A DNA stretch of 64,000 nucleotides from Pseudomonas sp. 31-12 (GCF_003151075.1 NZ_CP029482.1:620001-684000); one strand, 5' to 3'. Positions 7,721-17,718 are shown, numbered from the stretch's first letter. The notes: generated by a model from the letters alone, not told the origin. Numbers and translations are program-made.

Positions 7721-9400
7721 TTACCGCTCATGCACATAGGTGCCGGGTGCTGCTTCGCCGGCCGGATAGGCCTTGTTTCCCAGGCTCGCCGGGGATTTCT
7801 TCAGCTTGCCCGAACGCTCGGCCTGCCAGGCCTGCCAGTGCAGCCACCAGGAGTCAGTGTGCTTGGTGGAATTCTCTTGCCATTCTTCGGCTTTAACCGG
7901 CATTTCCGTGCTGGTCATGTAACGTGACTTAGGGTTGCCCGGCGGGTTCAGAATGCTTTGGATATGCCCGCTGCTGGACAGCACGAATTCAACCTTGCCG
8001 CCAAACAACTGCGCCGACTTGTAGCAGGACTTCCACGGGGTGATGTGGTCGTTGGTGCCGGCCAGGGAAAAGATGTCGGCCGTGACCTGTTTCAGGTCGA
8101 TCGGCGTGCCGCACACTTCCAGTGCGTCGGGACGAATCAGCGGGTTGTTCTTGAACATTTCGATCAGGTCGCCGTGGAACGCGGCGGGTAACCGGGTGGT
8201 GTCGTTGTTCCAGAACAGGATGTCGAATACCGGCGGCTCGTTGCCCAGCAGGTAGTTGTTGACCCAGTAGTTCCAGATCAAATCGTTGGGGCGCATCCAG
8301 GCGAAGACTTTCGCCATGTCGCGGCCTTCCAGCACACCGGCCTGATAGGAATGGCGCTTGGCGGCTTCGAGGGTCTGCTCGTCGACGAACAGGGCTACGT
8401 CGCTGTCCAGGGTGGTGTCCAGCACGCTGACCAGCAACGTCAGGGCGTTGACCTTCTTCTCGCCGATCGCGGCGTAGTGGCCCAGCAGGGCGGTGCAGGT
8501 GATGCCGCCGGAGCAGGCACCGAGCATGTTCACGTCTTTGCTGCCGGTGATCGCGGTGACCACGTCGACCGCTTCCTTCAGCGCCTCGATGTAGGTCGAC
8601 AGACCCCACTCGCGCTGCTCCTTGGTCGGGTTGCGCCAGCTGACGATAAACGTCTGCACGTTGTTGCGCAGGCAGAAGCGCGCCAGGCTCTTGTCCGGGC
8701 TCAGGTCGAATACATAGAACTTGTTGATTTGCGGTGGCACCACCAGCAGCGGTCGCTCGTGCACCTGCTCGGTGATCGGGCGGTACTGGATCAATTCCAA
8801 CACGTCGTTGCGGAACACCACCGCGCCTTCGGTCACGCCCAGGCTCTTGCCGACTTCGAACGCGCCCATGTTGACCTGGCTCGGCATGCCGCCGTTGTGC
8901 ACCAGGTCCTTGGCCAGATGCGAGAGGCCGTCAAGCAGGCTTTTACCGCCGGTTTCGAAGAAGCGTTTGACCGCCGCCGGGTTGGCCGCACTGTTGGTCG
9001 GGGCCATGGCTTCGGTCATGAGGTTGATCACGAAATGCCCGCGACTGACGTCTTTGGGCGGCAGATTGCTGTCGTCAATCCAGTCGTGGAGTTCCTTGCG
9101 CCACGCCAGGTAAGTTTGCAAATAACGTTTGTAGAGCGGGTTCTGGCTCCAGGCCGGATCGGCGAAGCGACGGTCATCGCTGGTCGGTTGAAGCTCCGAT
9201 TTACCGAACAACACATTCTTCAGTTCAAGGCCGAAATGGGCGACATGCTTGGCACTGTGAATCGGTTGTCTGATGGCCTGCCTGAGCACCATACGAGCAG
9301 ACGCCAGCAGATCCTTTCCACGCAGCCCAACGACAGGATTCAGCCCCAAGGTGTTTTCCGAGGCTTGATACTTCAAGTCATCGTTATTCTTGTTACTCAT
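7721..9400 (-). CDS. phaC1: PhaC1, class II poly(3-hydroxyalkanoate) synthase
   Basis: A 559-residue main medium-chain-length PHA synthase. The catalytic Cys296 is in LGACSGG; the Asp in AGTNDHITPW and the His in SSSGHIQSI complete the triad known for class II enzymes. It is the first gene of phaC1-phaZ-phaC2-phaD. Codons 3-6 read AACAAGAA, which fits the AANAANAA motif recognised by Hfq/Crc, suggesting catabolite repression of translation as reported for P. putida phaC1. A sigma-54 type promoter and a long hairpin lie upstream. Confidence 0.97.
   Translation of the reverse strand: MSNKNNDDLKYQASENTLGLNPVVGLRGKDLLASARMVLRQAIRQPIHSAKHVAHFGLELKNVLFGKSELQPTSDDRRFADPAWSQNPLYKRYLQTYLAWRKELHDWIDDSNLPPKDVSRGHFVINLMTEAMAPTNSAANPAAVKRFFETGGKSLLDGLSHLAKDLVHNGGMPSQVNMGAFEVGKSLGVTEGAVVFRNDVLELIQYRPITEQVHERPLLVVPPQINKFYVFDLSPDKSLARFCLRNNVQTFIVSWRNPTKEQREWGLSTYIEALKEAVDVVTAITGSKDVNMLGACSGGITCTALLGHYAAIGEKKVNALTLLVSVLDTTLDSDVALFVDEQTLEAAKRHSYQAGVLEGRDMAKVFAWMRPNDLIWNYWVNNYLLGNEPPVFDILFWNNDTTRLPAAFHGDLIEMFKNNPLIRPDALEVCGTPIDLKQVTADIFSLAGTNDHITPWKSCYKSAQLFGGKVEFVLSSSGHIQSILNPPGNPKSRYMTSTEMPVKAEEWQENSTKHTDSWWLHWQAWQAERSGKLKKSPASLGNKAYPAGEAAPGTYVHER
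9387..9394 (-). promoter_or_regulatory. Candidate Hfq/Crc catabolite-repression site in phaC1
   Basis: AACAAGAA at codons 3-6 of phaC1 fits the AANAANAA catabolite-activity motif. Position just inside the coding start is where Hfq/Crc blocks translation. Inference from motif match only. Confidence 0.55.
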
Positions 9401-9424
9401 CTACGACGCTCCATTGTCCTGAGA

Positions 9425-9473
9425 CGAGTACCTGGATCCAGCCGTGTTTTCACACAGCCAATGCCAGGTACTT
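9425..9473 (-). promoter_or_regulatory. Long inverted repeat in the phaC1 leader
   Basis: Outer arms AGTACCTGG and CCAGGTACT are perfectly complementary nine-mers, and an inner GTGT/ACAC pair closes around TTTTC. It lies between the -24/-12 promoter and the phaC1 start. It could be an operator (PhaD is a candidate) or a leader RNA hairpin. Confidence 0.6.
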
Positions 9474-9525
9474 CTGCTCGGGTGACCGTTAATTCTGCAT
9501 CGCTGCTTTTTACGGCAGAGAGCAC

Positions 9526-9541
9526 TGCAGGGAACTTGCCA
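9526..9541 (-). promoter_or_regulatory. Sigma-54 (-24/-12) promoter of phaC1
   Basis: The minus strand reads TGGCAAGTTCCCTGCA: GG and GC dinucleotides with exactly ten bases between them, matching TGGCAC-N5-TTGC with two mismatches. It is about 126 bases before the phaC1 start. RpoN-dependent phaC1 promoters have been reported in pseudomonads. Confidence 0.65.
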
Positions 9542-9621
9542 GTTCCATTGGTTACCCGAGTTTAATTTTTTTCGCAAGCGGGCCAATCATTGACCCAGGA
9601 GCGGAGCATTCAAACAGATGG

Positions 9622-9656
9622 AATTAGAAAATGCCCTCTAAAGAGCAAGAGGGCTG
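9622..9656 (-). terminator. Rho-independent terminator after the DUF971 gene
   Basis: On the minus strand, arms GCCCTCT and AGAGGGC around a nine-base loop, followed by ATTTTCT. It begins five bases after the stop of the gene at 9659 and separates it from the phaC1 promoter. Confidence 0.75.
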
Positions 9657-9658
9657 AC

Positions 9659-10039
9659 CTAGAGCATCAGCTTGACGATGGATTCGTTCGGATCGCGGGT
9701 TTTTCCGGCGGCTTTGAGCTCAGCAAGATAATCGTTCCAAAGCGCCTCCTGACGCACGCCCAGCTGGTACAGATATTCCCAGGTGAACAGGCCGCTGTCG
9801 TGGCCGTCGTCGAAGGTCAATTTCAGTGCGTACTGACCGGCCGGTTCTACCTTGGTCAGGCCTACGCCGATCTTGCCAAATTGCAGGATGGGATTGCCGT
9901 GGCCCTGGACCTCGGCGGAAGGAGAGTGCACGCGCAAGAACTCGGCGGGCAGGTGATGTTCCTCGCCGGACGCGTATTTCAGCGACAGGGTTTTCGAGGC
10001 TTTGTGCAGTTTGATATCGGTGGGGAGTTGGGTCGTCAT
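9659..10039 (-). CDS. DUF971 / gamma-butyrobetaine hydroxylase-like N-terminal domain protein
   Basis: A 126-residue small protein consisting only of the DUF971 domain (IKLHKASKTLSLKYASGEEH near the start, GLFTWEYLYQLG near residue 85). Related domains sit at the N-terminus of carnitine-synthesis dioxygenases and in some iron-sulfur-linked proteins; its job alone is unknown. The frame runs upstream to 10219 through a palindromic repeat, so the ATG at 10039 is chosen. It is conserved downstream of hslU in Pseudomonas. Confidence 0.88.
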   Translation of the reverse strand: MTTQLPTDIKLHKASKTLSLKYASGEEHHLPAEFLRVHSPSAEVQGHGNPILQFGKIGVGLTKVEPAGQYALKLTFDDGHDSGLFTWEYLYQLGVRQEALWNDYLAELKAAGKTRDPNESIVKLML

Positions 10040-10087
10040 GGGGCCGATCTTCCGTCTGTATGGAGGCCCTGTGTTGGCGGGTGATCC

Positions 10088-10220
10088 TGTGGCGAGGGAG
10101 CTTGCTCCCGCTCGGCTGCGCAGCAGTCGTAAATCCGCAGAACGTGGTCTTCCTGATAAACCGCGTTCGCCGATTTTGGGGCCGCTGTGCGACCCAGCGG
10201 GAGCAAGCTCCCTCGCCACA
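10088..10220. repeat. Long paired palindrome of the TGTGGCGAGGGAGCTT type
   Basis: Arms TGTGGCGAGGGAGCTTGCTC and GAGCAAGCTCCCTCGCCACA are perfect complements, separated by about 90 bases with smaller nested hairpins. It lies between hslU and the DUF971 gene. Confidence 0.9.
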
Positions 10221-10245
10221 GAAGCCCGCTCACACAGAATGAGAC

Positions 10246-11583
10246 CTACAGGATATAACGGGACAGGTCTTCGTTCTGCGCCAATTCACCGAGGTGGCTG
10301 TTGACGTATTCGGCGTCGATCAGGATCACCTTGTCATCGTGGGCACTGGCCAGGTCGCCGGCGCTGAACGACACTTCTTCGAGCAGACGCTCAAGCAACG
10401 TGTGCAGGCGACGGGCACCGATGTTCTCGGTCTTCTCGTTGACCTGCCAGGCGATCTCGGCGATGCGCTTGATGCCGTCCGGCTGGAACTCGATGGCCAG
10501 GCCTTCGGTTTTCAGCAAGGCGCAATACTGCTCGGTGAGCGACGCGTGCGGCTCGCTGAGGATGCGCTCGAAGTCTTCCGGCGTCAGCGCCTTCAGTTCG
10601 ACACGAATCGGCAGACGACCTTGCAGCTCAGGCACCAGGTCGCTCGGCTTGCTCAGGTGGAACGCACCGGAAGCGATGAACAGGATGTGGTCAGTCTTGA
10701 CCATGCCCAGCTTGGTGTTGACGGTGCAGCCTTCGATCAGGGGCAGCAAGTCACGCTGCACGCCTTCACGGGACACGTCGACGCCGCCGGAATTACCGCG
10801 CTTGGCGACCTTGTCGATTTCATCGATGAACACGATGCCGTGCTGCTCGACGGCCTCCAGAGCCTTGGCCTTCAACTCTTCATCGTTGACCAGGCGGCTG
10901 GCTTCTTCGTCACGCACCAGTTTCAGCGCTTCCTTGACCTTGATCTTGCGGTTTTTCTTTTTGCCCTTGCCCATGTTGGCAAACAGGCTCTGCAACTGGT
11001 TGGTCATCTCCTCCATGCCCGGTGGCGCGGAGATATCGACGCCGGCCATTTCGGCGACTTCGATTTCGATCTCCTTGTCATCCAGCTGACCTTCGCGCAG
11101 GCGCTTGCGGAACAGCTGGCGGGTGTTGGAGTCGGCCGATGGGGCGTCATCACTGTTGAAGCCCATGCGCGCCGGCGGCAACAGGGCGTCGAGGATGCGC
11201 TCTTCGGCGGCGTCTTCGGCGCGGTGGCGAACCTTGGTCATTTCCTGTTCGCGCAGCAGTTTGATCGCCGCGTCAGCCAGGTCACGAATGATCGATTCGA
11301 CGTCGCGACCGACGTAGCCGACTTCGGTGAACTTGGTCGCTTCGACCTTGATGAACGGCGCGTTGGCGAGCTTGGCCAGGCGACGGGCGATCTCGGTTTT
11401 ACCGACGCCGGTCGGGCCGATCATCAGGATGTTCTTGGGTGTTACTTCAACGCGCAGCTCTTCAGGCAGCTGCATCCGGCGCCAGCGGTTACGCAGCGCG
11501 ATGGCGACGGCGCGCTTGGCATCGTCCTGGCCGATGATGTGGCGATTGAGTTCGTGGACGATTTCACGGGGAGTCATGGACAT
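10246..11583 (-). CDS. hslU: HslU, ATPase subunit of the HslUV protease
   Basis: A 445-residue AAA+ unfoldase. Walker A is GPTGVGKT at residues 56-63, Walker B is IVFIDEIDK near residue 253, and the C-terminus EDLSRYIL is the conserved tail that docks into HslV and activates it. A long I-domain with basic and Met-rich segments lies between the Walker motifs. It is 54 bases downstream of hslV in the same operon, so the sigma-32 promoter before hslV should drive both. Confidence 0.98.
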   Translation of the reverse strand: MSMTPREIVHELNRHIIGQDDAKRAVAIALRNRWRRMQLPEELRVEVTPKNILMIGPTGVGKTEIARRLAKLANAPFIKVEATKFTEVGYVGRDVESIIRDLADAAIKLLREQEMTKVRHRAEDAAEERILDALLPPARMGFNSDDAPSADSNTRQLFRKRLREGQLDDKEIEIEVAEMAGVDISAPPGMEEMTNQLQSLFANMGKGKKKNRKIKVKEALKLVRDEEASRLVNDEELKAKALEAVEQHGIVFIDEIDKVAKRGNSGGVDVSREGVQRDLLPLIEGCTVNTKLGMVKTDHILFIASGAFHLSKPSDLVPELQGRLPIRVELKALTPEDFERILSEPHASLTEQYCALLKTEGLAIEFQPDGIKRIAEIAWQVNEKTENIGARRLHTLLERLLEEVSFSAGDLASAHDDKVILIDAEYVNSHLGELAQNEDLSRYIL

Positions 11584-11637
11584 AGTAATTGGCGGTCCTC
11601 TAGCAAAAGTGAGCCGTGGCGCTAGGCCGGAACAGGC

Positions 11638-12168
11638 TTACTCGGCGAGGTCCTGCTCCTCAATGGTGAAGGTGTGGTTGGTGAATACGCAGATGTCGCC
11701 GGCGATACCGAGCGCGGTTTCGACGATTTCCCGGGCCGAGAGATCGGTTTTTTTCAGCAGCGCGCTGGCGGCGGCCTGGGCGTAACCGCCGCCGGAGCCC
11801 ATGGCGATCAGGCCTTCTTCAGGTTCGACCACGTCGCCGTTGCCGGTGATGATCAGGGAGGCGTCTTTGTTCGCGACCGCGAGCATGGCTTCGAGGCGGC
11901 TGAGGGAGCGGTCAGTGCGCCATTCTTTGGCGAGTTCGACAGCGGCGCGAACCAGGTGGCCCTGATGTTTCTCAAGCTGGCCTTCAAAACGCTCGAAGAG
12001 AGTGAAGGCGTCAGCGGTGGCCCCGGCAAAACCGGCGATTACCTGGCCGTGGTACAGGCGACGAACTTTCTTCGCGTTGCCTTTCATCACGGTATTGCCG
12101 AGAGAAACCTGGCCGTCGCCGCCCATGACGACTTTGCCGTGGCGGCGAACTGAAACGATGGTGGTCAA
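11638..12168 (-). CDS. hslV: HslV, peptidase subunit of the HslUV protease
   Basis: A 176-residue proteasome beta-like threonine protease. The N-terminus is MTTIVSVRR; after Met removal the catalytic nucleophile is the exposed Thr, and the conserved GxGGG-type loop (MGSGGGYA) is present. It forms dodecameric rings capped by HslU hexamers. A consensus sigma-32 promoter lies about 45 bases upstream. Confidence 0.98.
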   Translation of the reverse strand: MTTIVSVRRHGKVVMGGDGQVSLGNTVMKGNAKKVRRLYHGQVIAGFAGATADAFTLFERFEGQLEKHQGHLVRAAVELAKEWRTDRSLSRLEAMLAVANKDASLIITGNGDVVEPEEGLIAMGSGGGYAQAAASALLKKTDLSAREIVETALGIAGDICVFTNHTFTIEEQDLAE

Positions 12169-12213
12169 GAGAGAGTCTCCACGCAGCGGGGCGAAAATGC
12201 CTTATGCCAACTC

Positions 12214-12241
12214 ATATGGGGGTGGTGATGCGTTTTTCAAC
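12214..12241 (-). promoter_or_regulatory. Sigma-32 heat-shock promoter of hslVU
   Basis: On the minus strand GTTGAAA, a 13-base spacer, and CCCCATAT, matching CTTGAAA-N11-16-CCCCATNT with a single mismatch. The predicted transcript start is about 40 bases before hslV. Confidence 0.85.
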
Positions 12242-12304
12242 TGCGGGACGGGAGAGGGGACGAGCGGTGTGTCAGTTTGCAAAGGAGTGTGCAGGTGAAT
12301 CGCC

Positions 12305-12436
12305 TGTGGCGAGGGAGCTTGCTCCCGTTCGGCTGCGAAGCAGTCGTAAATCCGGGTTTCGCGGTTTGTCTGGCAAACCGCGATGACTGAATTGGGAGCG
12401 CTCCGCACTCCAGCGGGAGCAAGCTCCCTCGCCACA
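12305..12436. repeat. Long paired palindrome of the TGTGGCGAGGGAGCTT type
   Basis: Arms TGTGGCGAGGGAGCTTGCTC and GAGCAAGCTCCCTCGCCACA with a nested hairpin (CGCGGTTTG/CAAACCGCG). It separates the SPOR gene from the hslVU promoter. Confidence 0.9.
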
Positions 12437-12458
12437 AAAGCAGGTTGTTTTCGGGAGA

Positions 12459-13163
12459 TTAGCGGTTCTGGCGTTGTTGTAACAACAGGTTGCTGAAGCC
12501 GGCGCCGGACAGTTGTTTCTGCGCCGTGGTGAGCTGTTCGCGATTGCTGAACGGACCAACCAAAACCCGATACCAGGTCTCGTCCTTGACCGTGCCGGAT
12601 TCAACCGCCACTGCCTGGCCCAGCAAAATGATCTGCGCCCGAACCTTGTCTGCGTCAGCCTCCTTGCGGAACGAACCGGCCTGCAGGAAGAACTTGGTCA
12701 CCGGGGCTGCTTTGGACACCGGTGGAGCTGGCGGCGGAGTGATCCCGGCCAGTGCCGCTTGAGCGCGCGCAGTATCAATTTTCGCCGCTTGCTCGGGCGT
12801 GACCGGCGTGGTCGGAATCGCCGGCACTTGTGGCGTCGGCAGGGTTTTCTCCGGTACGGCATCCGGTGGCACGATGACTTCCGATTCCGGCAGCAACGTG
12901 TAGAAGTCGTACTTCGGCTTCACCGGTTGCGTCGGGCTCGGCGGGGTCTTGTTGGCCTCGGCGATCTTGGCTTTCTGCTGCTCGATCTTCTCGCGCTTGA
13001 CGCTCTCGCTGCCCTTGCCCGGTTCCAGTTTCATCAGGAACACAATGAACGCGCCGACCGTCAGGCCGATGGCCATCCACAGCCAGCCCGGGATCGGTTG
13101 CTTTGCAGGAGCTTGGTAACGGCTGGCGCCACGCTTGGGTGCAGGTTTTTTCTTGGCAGCCAA
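12459..13163 (-). CDS. FtsN-like SPOR-domain membrane protein
   Basis: A 234-residue bitopic inner-membrane protein: a basic cytoplasmic start (AAKKKPAPKRGASRY), one transmembrane helix (about residues 26-44, LWMAIGLTVGAFIVFLM), a Pro-rich periplasmic linker, and a C-terminal SPOR domain (about residues 155-230) that binds denuded septal peptidoglycan. This layout is that of the cell-division protein FtsN. The start is a TTG codon (position 13163), one base after the argS stop, so it is probably translated by coupling to argS. Confidence 0.88.
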   Translation of the reverse strand: MAAKKKPAPKRGASRYQAPAKQPIPGWLWMAIGLTVGAFIVFLMKLEPGKGSESVKREKIEQQKAKIAEANKTPPSPTQPVKPKYDFYTLLPESEVIVPPDAVPEKTLPTPQVPAIPTTPVTPEQAAKIDTARAQAALAGITPPPAPPVSKAAPVTKFFLQAGSFRKEADADKVRAQIILLGQAVAVESGTVKDETWYRVLVGPFSNREQLTTAQKQLSGAGFSNLLLQQRQNR

Positions 13164-13164
13164 C

Positions 13165-14901
13165 TTACATACGCTCCAGAGTTTCCAGACCCAAGAGTTC
13201 CAGGCCTTGCTTGAGAGTGCGGCCGGTCAGCGCGGCGAGGCGCAGACGGCTCTGCATTTGCGCCGGGGTGTCGGCGCTGAGGATCGGGCAGTTCTCGTAG
13301 AAACTGGAGAACAGGCCGGCGACATCGTACAGGTAGGTGCACAGGATGTGCGGTGTGCCTTTTTCGCACACGTTGTTCAGCACTTCACCGAACTGCGCCA
13401 GCTTGGCTGCCAATTCGTGTTCGTGCGCGGCTTCGAGGACGATCTGGCCTTCGACTTCGCTGAAATCCTTGCCTAGTTTGCGGAACACGCCGGCCACGCG
13501 GGTGTAGGCGTACAGCAGGTACGGCGCAGTGTTGCCTTCGAAGTTCAGCATCTGGTCGAAGTTGAAGCTGTAGTCGCTGGTGCGGTGCTTGGACAGGTCG
13601 GCGTACTTCACCGCGCCAATGCCCACGACTTTGGCGATGTTGCGCAATTCGTCTTCGGCAAGCGTGGGGTTCTTGTCTTTCACCAGGGTGTAGGCGCGTT
13701 CCTGGGCTTCGGTCAGCAGGTCGATCAGCTTCACGGTGCCGCCATCACGGGTCTTGAACGGACGGCCATCGGCGCCGTTCATGGTGCCGAAGCCCATGTG
13801 TTCCATTTCCATCGGGTGCGTCACGAAGCCAGCCTTGCGGGCGACCGCGAACACTTGCTGGAAGTGCAGCGCCTGACGCTGGTCGACGAAGTACAACGCA
13901 CGGTCAGCCTTGAGCTTGCCGCTGCGATAACGCACGGCCGCCAGGTCGGTGGTGGCGTAGAGGTAGCCGCCGTCGGCCTTGACGATGATCACCGGCAGCG
14001 GGTCGCCGTCGGCGTTCTTGAATTCGTCGAGGAACACGCACTGCGCGCCATTACTCTCGACCAGCATGCCCGCGGCCTTGAGGTCGTTGACCACATTGAT
14101 CAGGTCGTCGTTGTAGGCACTTTCGCCCATCACGTCGGCCATGGTCAGTTTGACGTTCAGCAGCTCGTAGATTTTCTGGCAGTGCGACAGCGAGATGTCT
14201 TTGAACTTGGTCCACAGCGCCAGGCAGTCCGGGTCGCCGGCTTGCAGCTTGACCACCAGGCCTCGGGCGCGATCAGCGAACTCTTCGGATTCGTCGAAGC
14301 GTTGCTTGGCGGCGCGGTAGAAGTTTTCCAGGTCCGACAGCTCGTCGCTGGTGATCGGGTTTTCCTGAAGGTAAGCCATCAGCATGCCGAACTGGGTGCC
14401 CCAGTCGCCGACGTGGTTCTGACGGATCACTTCGTCGCCGAGGAACTCCAGAACGCGCGCCACGCCGTCGCCGATGATGGTCGAGCGCAAGTGGCCGACG
14501 TGCATCTCTTTGGCCAGGTTCGGCGCCGACAGGTCAACCACGGTGCGCTGTGCCGGGCCAGCCTTGCGCACACCGATATGTTCATCGGCCAGGGCGGCGT
14601 CCAGGCGAGTGGCCAGGGCATCAGTGTTCTGGAAGAAATTCAGGAAGCCCGGGCCGGCGATTTCGGTCTTGCTGACGTTTTCGTCAGCCGGCAGCGCGGC
14701 GATGATTTTCTCTGCCAGATCACGCGGCTTCATGCCCGCAGGCTTGGCCAGCATCATGGCGATGTTGCTGGCGAAGTCGCCGTTCTTCTTGTCGCGGGAG
14801 TTTTCCACCTGGATCGCCGGCGACAGGCCTTCAGGCAACACACCTTCGTTGACGAGTTGGGTGATGGCTTGTTGGATCAGCTGGCGAATGGTGTCTTTCA
14901 T
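13165..14901 (-). CDS. argS: ArgS, arginyl-tRNA synthetase
   Basis: A 578-residue class I tRNA synthetase charging tRNA-Arg. The HIGH-type motif reads HVGH in [12 protein letters not shown]; the anticodon-binding DALR domain occupies the C-terminus, ending in [26 protein letters not shown] helices. The frame continues upstream, but the ATG at 14901 gives the family start (MKDTIRQLI). The FtsN-like gene follows immediately. Confidence 0.97.
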   Translation of the reverse strand: MKDTIRQLIQQAITQLVNEGVLPEGLSPAIQVENSRDKKNGDFASNIAMMLAKPAGMKPRDLAEKIIAALPADENVSKTEIAGPGFLNFFQNTDALATRLDAALADEHIGVRKAGPAQRTVVDLSAPNLAKEMHVGHLRSTIIGDGVARVLEFLGDEVIRQNHVGDWGTQFGMLMAYLQENPITSDELSDLENFYRAAKQRFDESEEFADRARGLVVKLQAGDPDCLALWTKFKDISLSHCQKIYELLNVKLTMADVMGESAYNDDLINVVNDLKAAGMLVESNGAQCVFLDEFKNADGDPLPVIIVKADGGYLYATTDLAAVRYRSGKLKADRALYFVDQRQALHFQQVFAVARKAGFVTHPMEMEHMGFGTMNGADGRPFKTRDGGTVKLIDLLTEAQERAYTLVKDKNPTLAEDELRNIAKVVGIGAVKYADLSKHRTSDYSFNFDQMLNFEGNTAPYLLYAYTRVAGVFRKLGKDFSEVEGQIVLEAAHEHELAAKLAQFGEVLNNVCEKGTPHILCTYLYDVAGLFSSFYENCPILSADTPAQMQSRLRLAALTGRTLKQGLELLGLETLERM

Positions 14902-15033
14902 GGTGTTCTCTTTCGACCGCAAGCGCGGCGGCGCTTCGATGCGCTAGTGGAAAAACTGGGCATTATCCGTGGCCCAGACGTGCTTGCCAACTATAGCGGG
15001 CAGGTTATGGATATGTGGTGACTATTAGGGCCT

Positions 15034-15127
15034 CTTCGCGAGCAAGCCCGCTCCCACAGTGAATCTGCGGTGTTCATACATTATGTGTCTGTCACAACCC
15101 CTGTGGGAGCGGGCTTGCTCGCGAAGG
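15034..15127. repeat. Paired REP palindrome of the TGTGGGAGCGGGCTTGC type
   Basis: Arms CTTCGCGAGCAAGCCCGCTC and GAGCGGGCTTGCTCGCGAAG flank about 55 unrelated bases. It fills the gap between priA and argS. Confidence 0.9.
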
Positions 15128-15138
15128 CGATTTCTAAA

Positions 15139-17358
15139 TCAATACAAATCCACCGGATCGACATCCAGCGACCAACGCACCGCCCGGCCACTCGGCATCT
15201 GTTCCAGCACCAGCAACCAATTGGCGAGCAACCGATGCAACGGCGCCCGGGCCGTGGCCTGCAACAACAACTGCGCACGATACCGCCCCGCGCGACGCTC
15301 CATCGGCGCCGGCACCGGGCCGAGAAGCTCAATCCCGGTCAGATTCTGCTCAGCCAGCAAACGTTCGGCCTCGCTGCACGCCTCATCGAGAAAACCTTCG
15401 GCCTGCCCAGGCTTGTGCGCTTCGGCCCGTAGCAACGCCAAATGCGCAAACGGCGGCAATCCTGCAGAACGACGCTCACTCAAGGCCTGTTCGGCAAAGG
15501 CGAAATAGCCCTGTTCGGTCAGTTGCACCAACAGCGGATGATCGGCCAGGTGCGTCTGGATAATCACTTTGCCCGGCTCTTCGGCGCGCCCCGCACGGCC
15601 CGCAACCTGAACGATCAGCTGCGCCATGCGCTCGCTGGCGCGGAAGTCGCCGGAGAACAGCCCGCCGTCGGCATCGAGTATCGACACCAGCGTCACCCGT
15701 GGAAAGTGGTGCCCTTTGGCGAGCATTTGCGTGCCGACCAGAATGCATGGATGGCCTTTCTGGATGGTCGCGAACAGCTGATTCATCGCATCCTTGCGCG
15801 AGGTGCTGTCGCGGTCGACCCGCAGCACCGGAAAGTCCGGGAACAGGATCGCCAAGCGTTCTTCTGCGCGCTCGGTGCCGGCGCCCACCGGTCGCAAATC
15901 GACCTTGCCGCACTTCGGGCAGTGTCGAGGCACGCGCTCGACGTAGCCGCAATGGTGGCAGCGCAGTTCACCGGAGCGCTGGTGCACGGTCATTCGCGCA
16001 TCGCAGCGCTGACACTCGGACATCCAGCCGCAGTCGTGACACAGCAGCGTCGGCGCAAAGCCGCGACGATTGAGAAACACCAACACCTGCTGGCCGGCTG
16101 CCAGCGTCTGACCGATGGCTTGCTGCATTGGCCCGGAAATGCCGCTGTCCAGTGGACGACTTTTGACATCGAGACGCAGGAATCGCGGCTGCTTTGCGCC
16201 GCCAGCACGCTCGTTCAGCCGTAGGAGGCCATACCGACCGGTGTAGGCGTTGTGCAGGCTTTCCAGCGAAGGCGTCGCGGAGCCGAGCACGATGGGGATG
16301 TTTTCCTGCCGCGCGCGCACCAACGCCAGATCGCGGGCGTGATAGCGCAAGCCTTCCTGCTGTTTATAAGAGCCGTCGTGCTCTTCGTCGATGATGATCA
16401 GGCCGGGATTTTTCATTGGCGTGAACAGCGCCGAACGGGTGCCGATGATGATGTCGGCGTCACCGTCCCGGGCGGCGAGCCAGGCTTCGAGGCGCTCGCG
16501 GTCGTTGACCGCTGAGTGAATCAGGGCGATGCGCGCATTAAAACGCTGCTCGAAGCGCGCCAGGGTTTGCGGGCCGAGGTTGATCTCCGGGATCAACACC
16601 AACGCTTGCTTGCCGGCTTCAAGGGTTTCGCGGATCAGCTGTAAATAGACTTCGGTCTTGCCGCTGCCGGTGACGCCGGCCAGCAGGAACGCGTGATAAC
16701 TGTCGAACCCGGCGCGAATCGCCTCATAGGCGGCGCGCTGCTCCGGATTGAGCGGCAACTCCGGTTGCGCCAGCCAGTGTTCGTGGCGGGCGCCGGGGGC
16801 GTGCTTGCGGATTTCCACCTGCACCAGATCCTTGGCCAGCAACAGATCAAGACTGTCCTTGCTCAGCATCAGTTTGCTCAGCAATTGATGGGCGACGCCG
16901 TGAGGGTGTTGGGCGAGGGTCGCCAGGGCTTCACGCTGGCGGGGCGCGCGGGCGATGCGCGGATCGTCAAGGCTGGCGCCCGGCGCGGCGGACCAGAAGC
17001 GTTCCTGGCGCGCCTCGGCCAGTTCACCCTGACGCAGCAACACCGGCAGCGCCCAGCTCAAGGTATCGCCGAGGCTGTGCTGGTAATACTGCGAGGTCCA
17101 CAGGCACAGTTTGAACAGCGCGGGCGGTAACGGCGGCGTGGCGTCGAGCAGGGCCAGGGCCGGCTTGAGCTTTTCCACCGGGACTTCGCTGGTGTCGGTG
17201 ACCTCCACCAGAATCCCGATCATCTCCCGCCGGCCGAACGGCACCCGCAGGCGCATGCCCGGTTGCAACTGGGCGCGCAGGACGCCGGCCGGGGCACGGT
17301 AATCGAACAGACGGCGCAGCGGCGAAGGCAGGGCGAGGCGCAAAATGGCGTCGGGCAC
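15139..17358 (-). CDS. priA: PriA, primosomal replication restart helicase
   Basis: A 739-residue 3'-5' DNA helicase that reloads the replisome at stalled forks. An N-terminal fork-binding domain is followed by Walker A GVTGSGKT at residues 228-235 and DEEHD as motif II. The zinc-binding Cys-rich insertion (CHDCGWMSECQRCDAR and CHHCGYVERVPRHCPKCG) carries eight cysteines. The start is GTG at 17358, giving the usual N-terminus (PDAILRLALPSPLRRLFDY). Confidence 0.97.
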   Translation of the reverse strand: MPDAILRLALPSPLRRLFDYRAPAGVLRAQLQPGMRLRVPFGRREMIGILVEVTDTSEVPVEKLKPALALLDATPPLPPALFKLCLWTSQYYQHSLGDTLSWALPVLLRQGELAEARQERFWSAAPGASLDDPRIARAPRQREALATLAQHPHGVAHQLLSKLMLSKDSLDLLLAKDLVQVEIRKHAPGARHEHWLAQPELPLNPEQRAAYEAIRAGFDSYHAFLLAGVTGSGKTEVYLQLIRETLEAGKQALVLIPEINLGPQTLARFEQRFNARIALIHSAVNDRERLEAWLAARDGDADIIIGTRSALFTPMKNPGLIIIDEEHDGSYKQQEGLRYHARDLALVRARQENIPIVLGSATPSLESLHNAYTGRYGLLRLNERAGGAKQPRFLRLDVKSRPLDSGISGPMQQAIGQTLAAGQQVLVFLNRRGFAPTLLCHDCGWMSECQRCDARMTVHQRSGELRCHHCGYVERVPRHCPKCGKVDLRPVGAGTERAEERLAILFPDFPVLRVDRDSTSRKDAMNQLFATIQKGHPCILVGTQMLAKGHHFPRVTLVSILDADGGLFSGDFRASERMAQLIVQVAGRAGRAEEPGKVIIQTHLADHPLLVQLTEQGYFAFAEQALSERRSAGLPPFAHLALLRAEAHKPGQAEGFLDEACSEAERLLAEQNLTGIELLGPVPAPMERRAGRYRAQLLLQATARAPLHRLLANWLLVLEQMPSGRAVRWSLDVDPVDLY

Positions 17359-17423
17359 GCGGGGGATTCTCGTTGGACGGGGCAGTAAATGAAAGGCTGA
17401 ACACGTAACCTGTGGTAGCGACC

Positions 17424-17555
17424 TGTGGCGAGGGGATTTATCCCCGTTCGGCTGCGAAGCAGTCGCAAATTCAATGAATACGGTTTTTCTGAGACACCGT
17501 AATCACCGCTTCAGGGCCGCTCCGCGACCCAACGGGGATAAATCCCCTCACCACA
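17424..17555. repeat. Long paired palindrome of the TGTGGCGAGGGGATTT type
   Basis: Arms TGTGGCGAGGGGATTTATCC and GGATAAATCCCCTCACCACA around a ~90-base middle with smaller hairpins. It lies between the divergent priA and rpmE genes. Confidence 0.9.
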
Positions 17556-17620
17556 GGTCACTCCCGCAGGGACGCTGCTTTGGACCGGGAGCCTAGCAGA
17601 CGGTCGGTAGAAGCGACAGC

Positions 17621-17648
17621 TTGCGTGATTGTCAATGTCTGATAGAAT
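17621..17648 (+). promoter_or_regulatory. Sigma-70 promoter of rpmE
   Basis: TTGCGT, 16-base spacer, TAGAAT. It lies 71 bases before the rpmE ATG. Confidence 0.6.
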
Positions 17649-17718
17649 CCGCGGCCTAATTACGTGCGGTATTCAACAATAGTGTTGGGTGGCGGCACGC
17701 TAGCCCGAGGAAGACACC

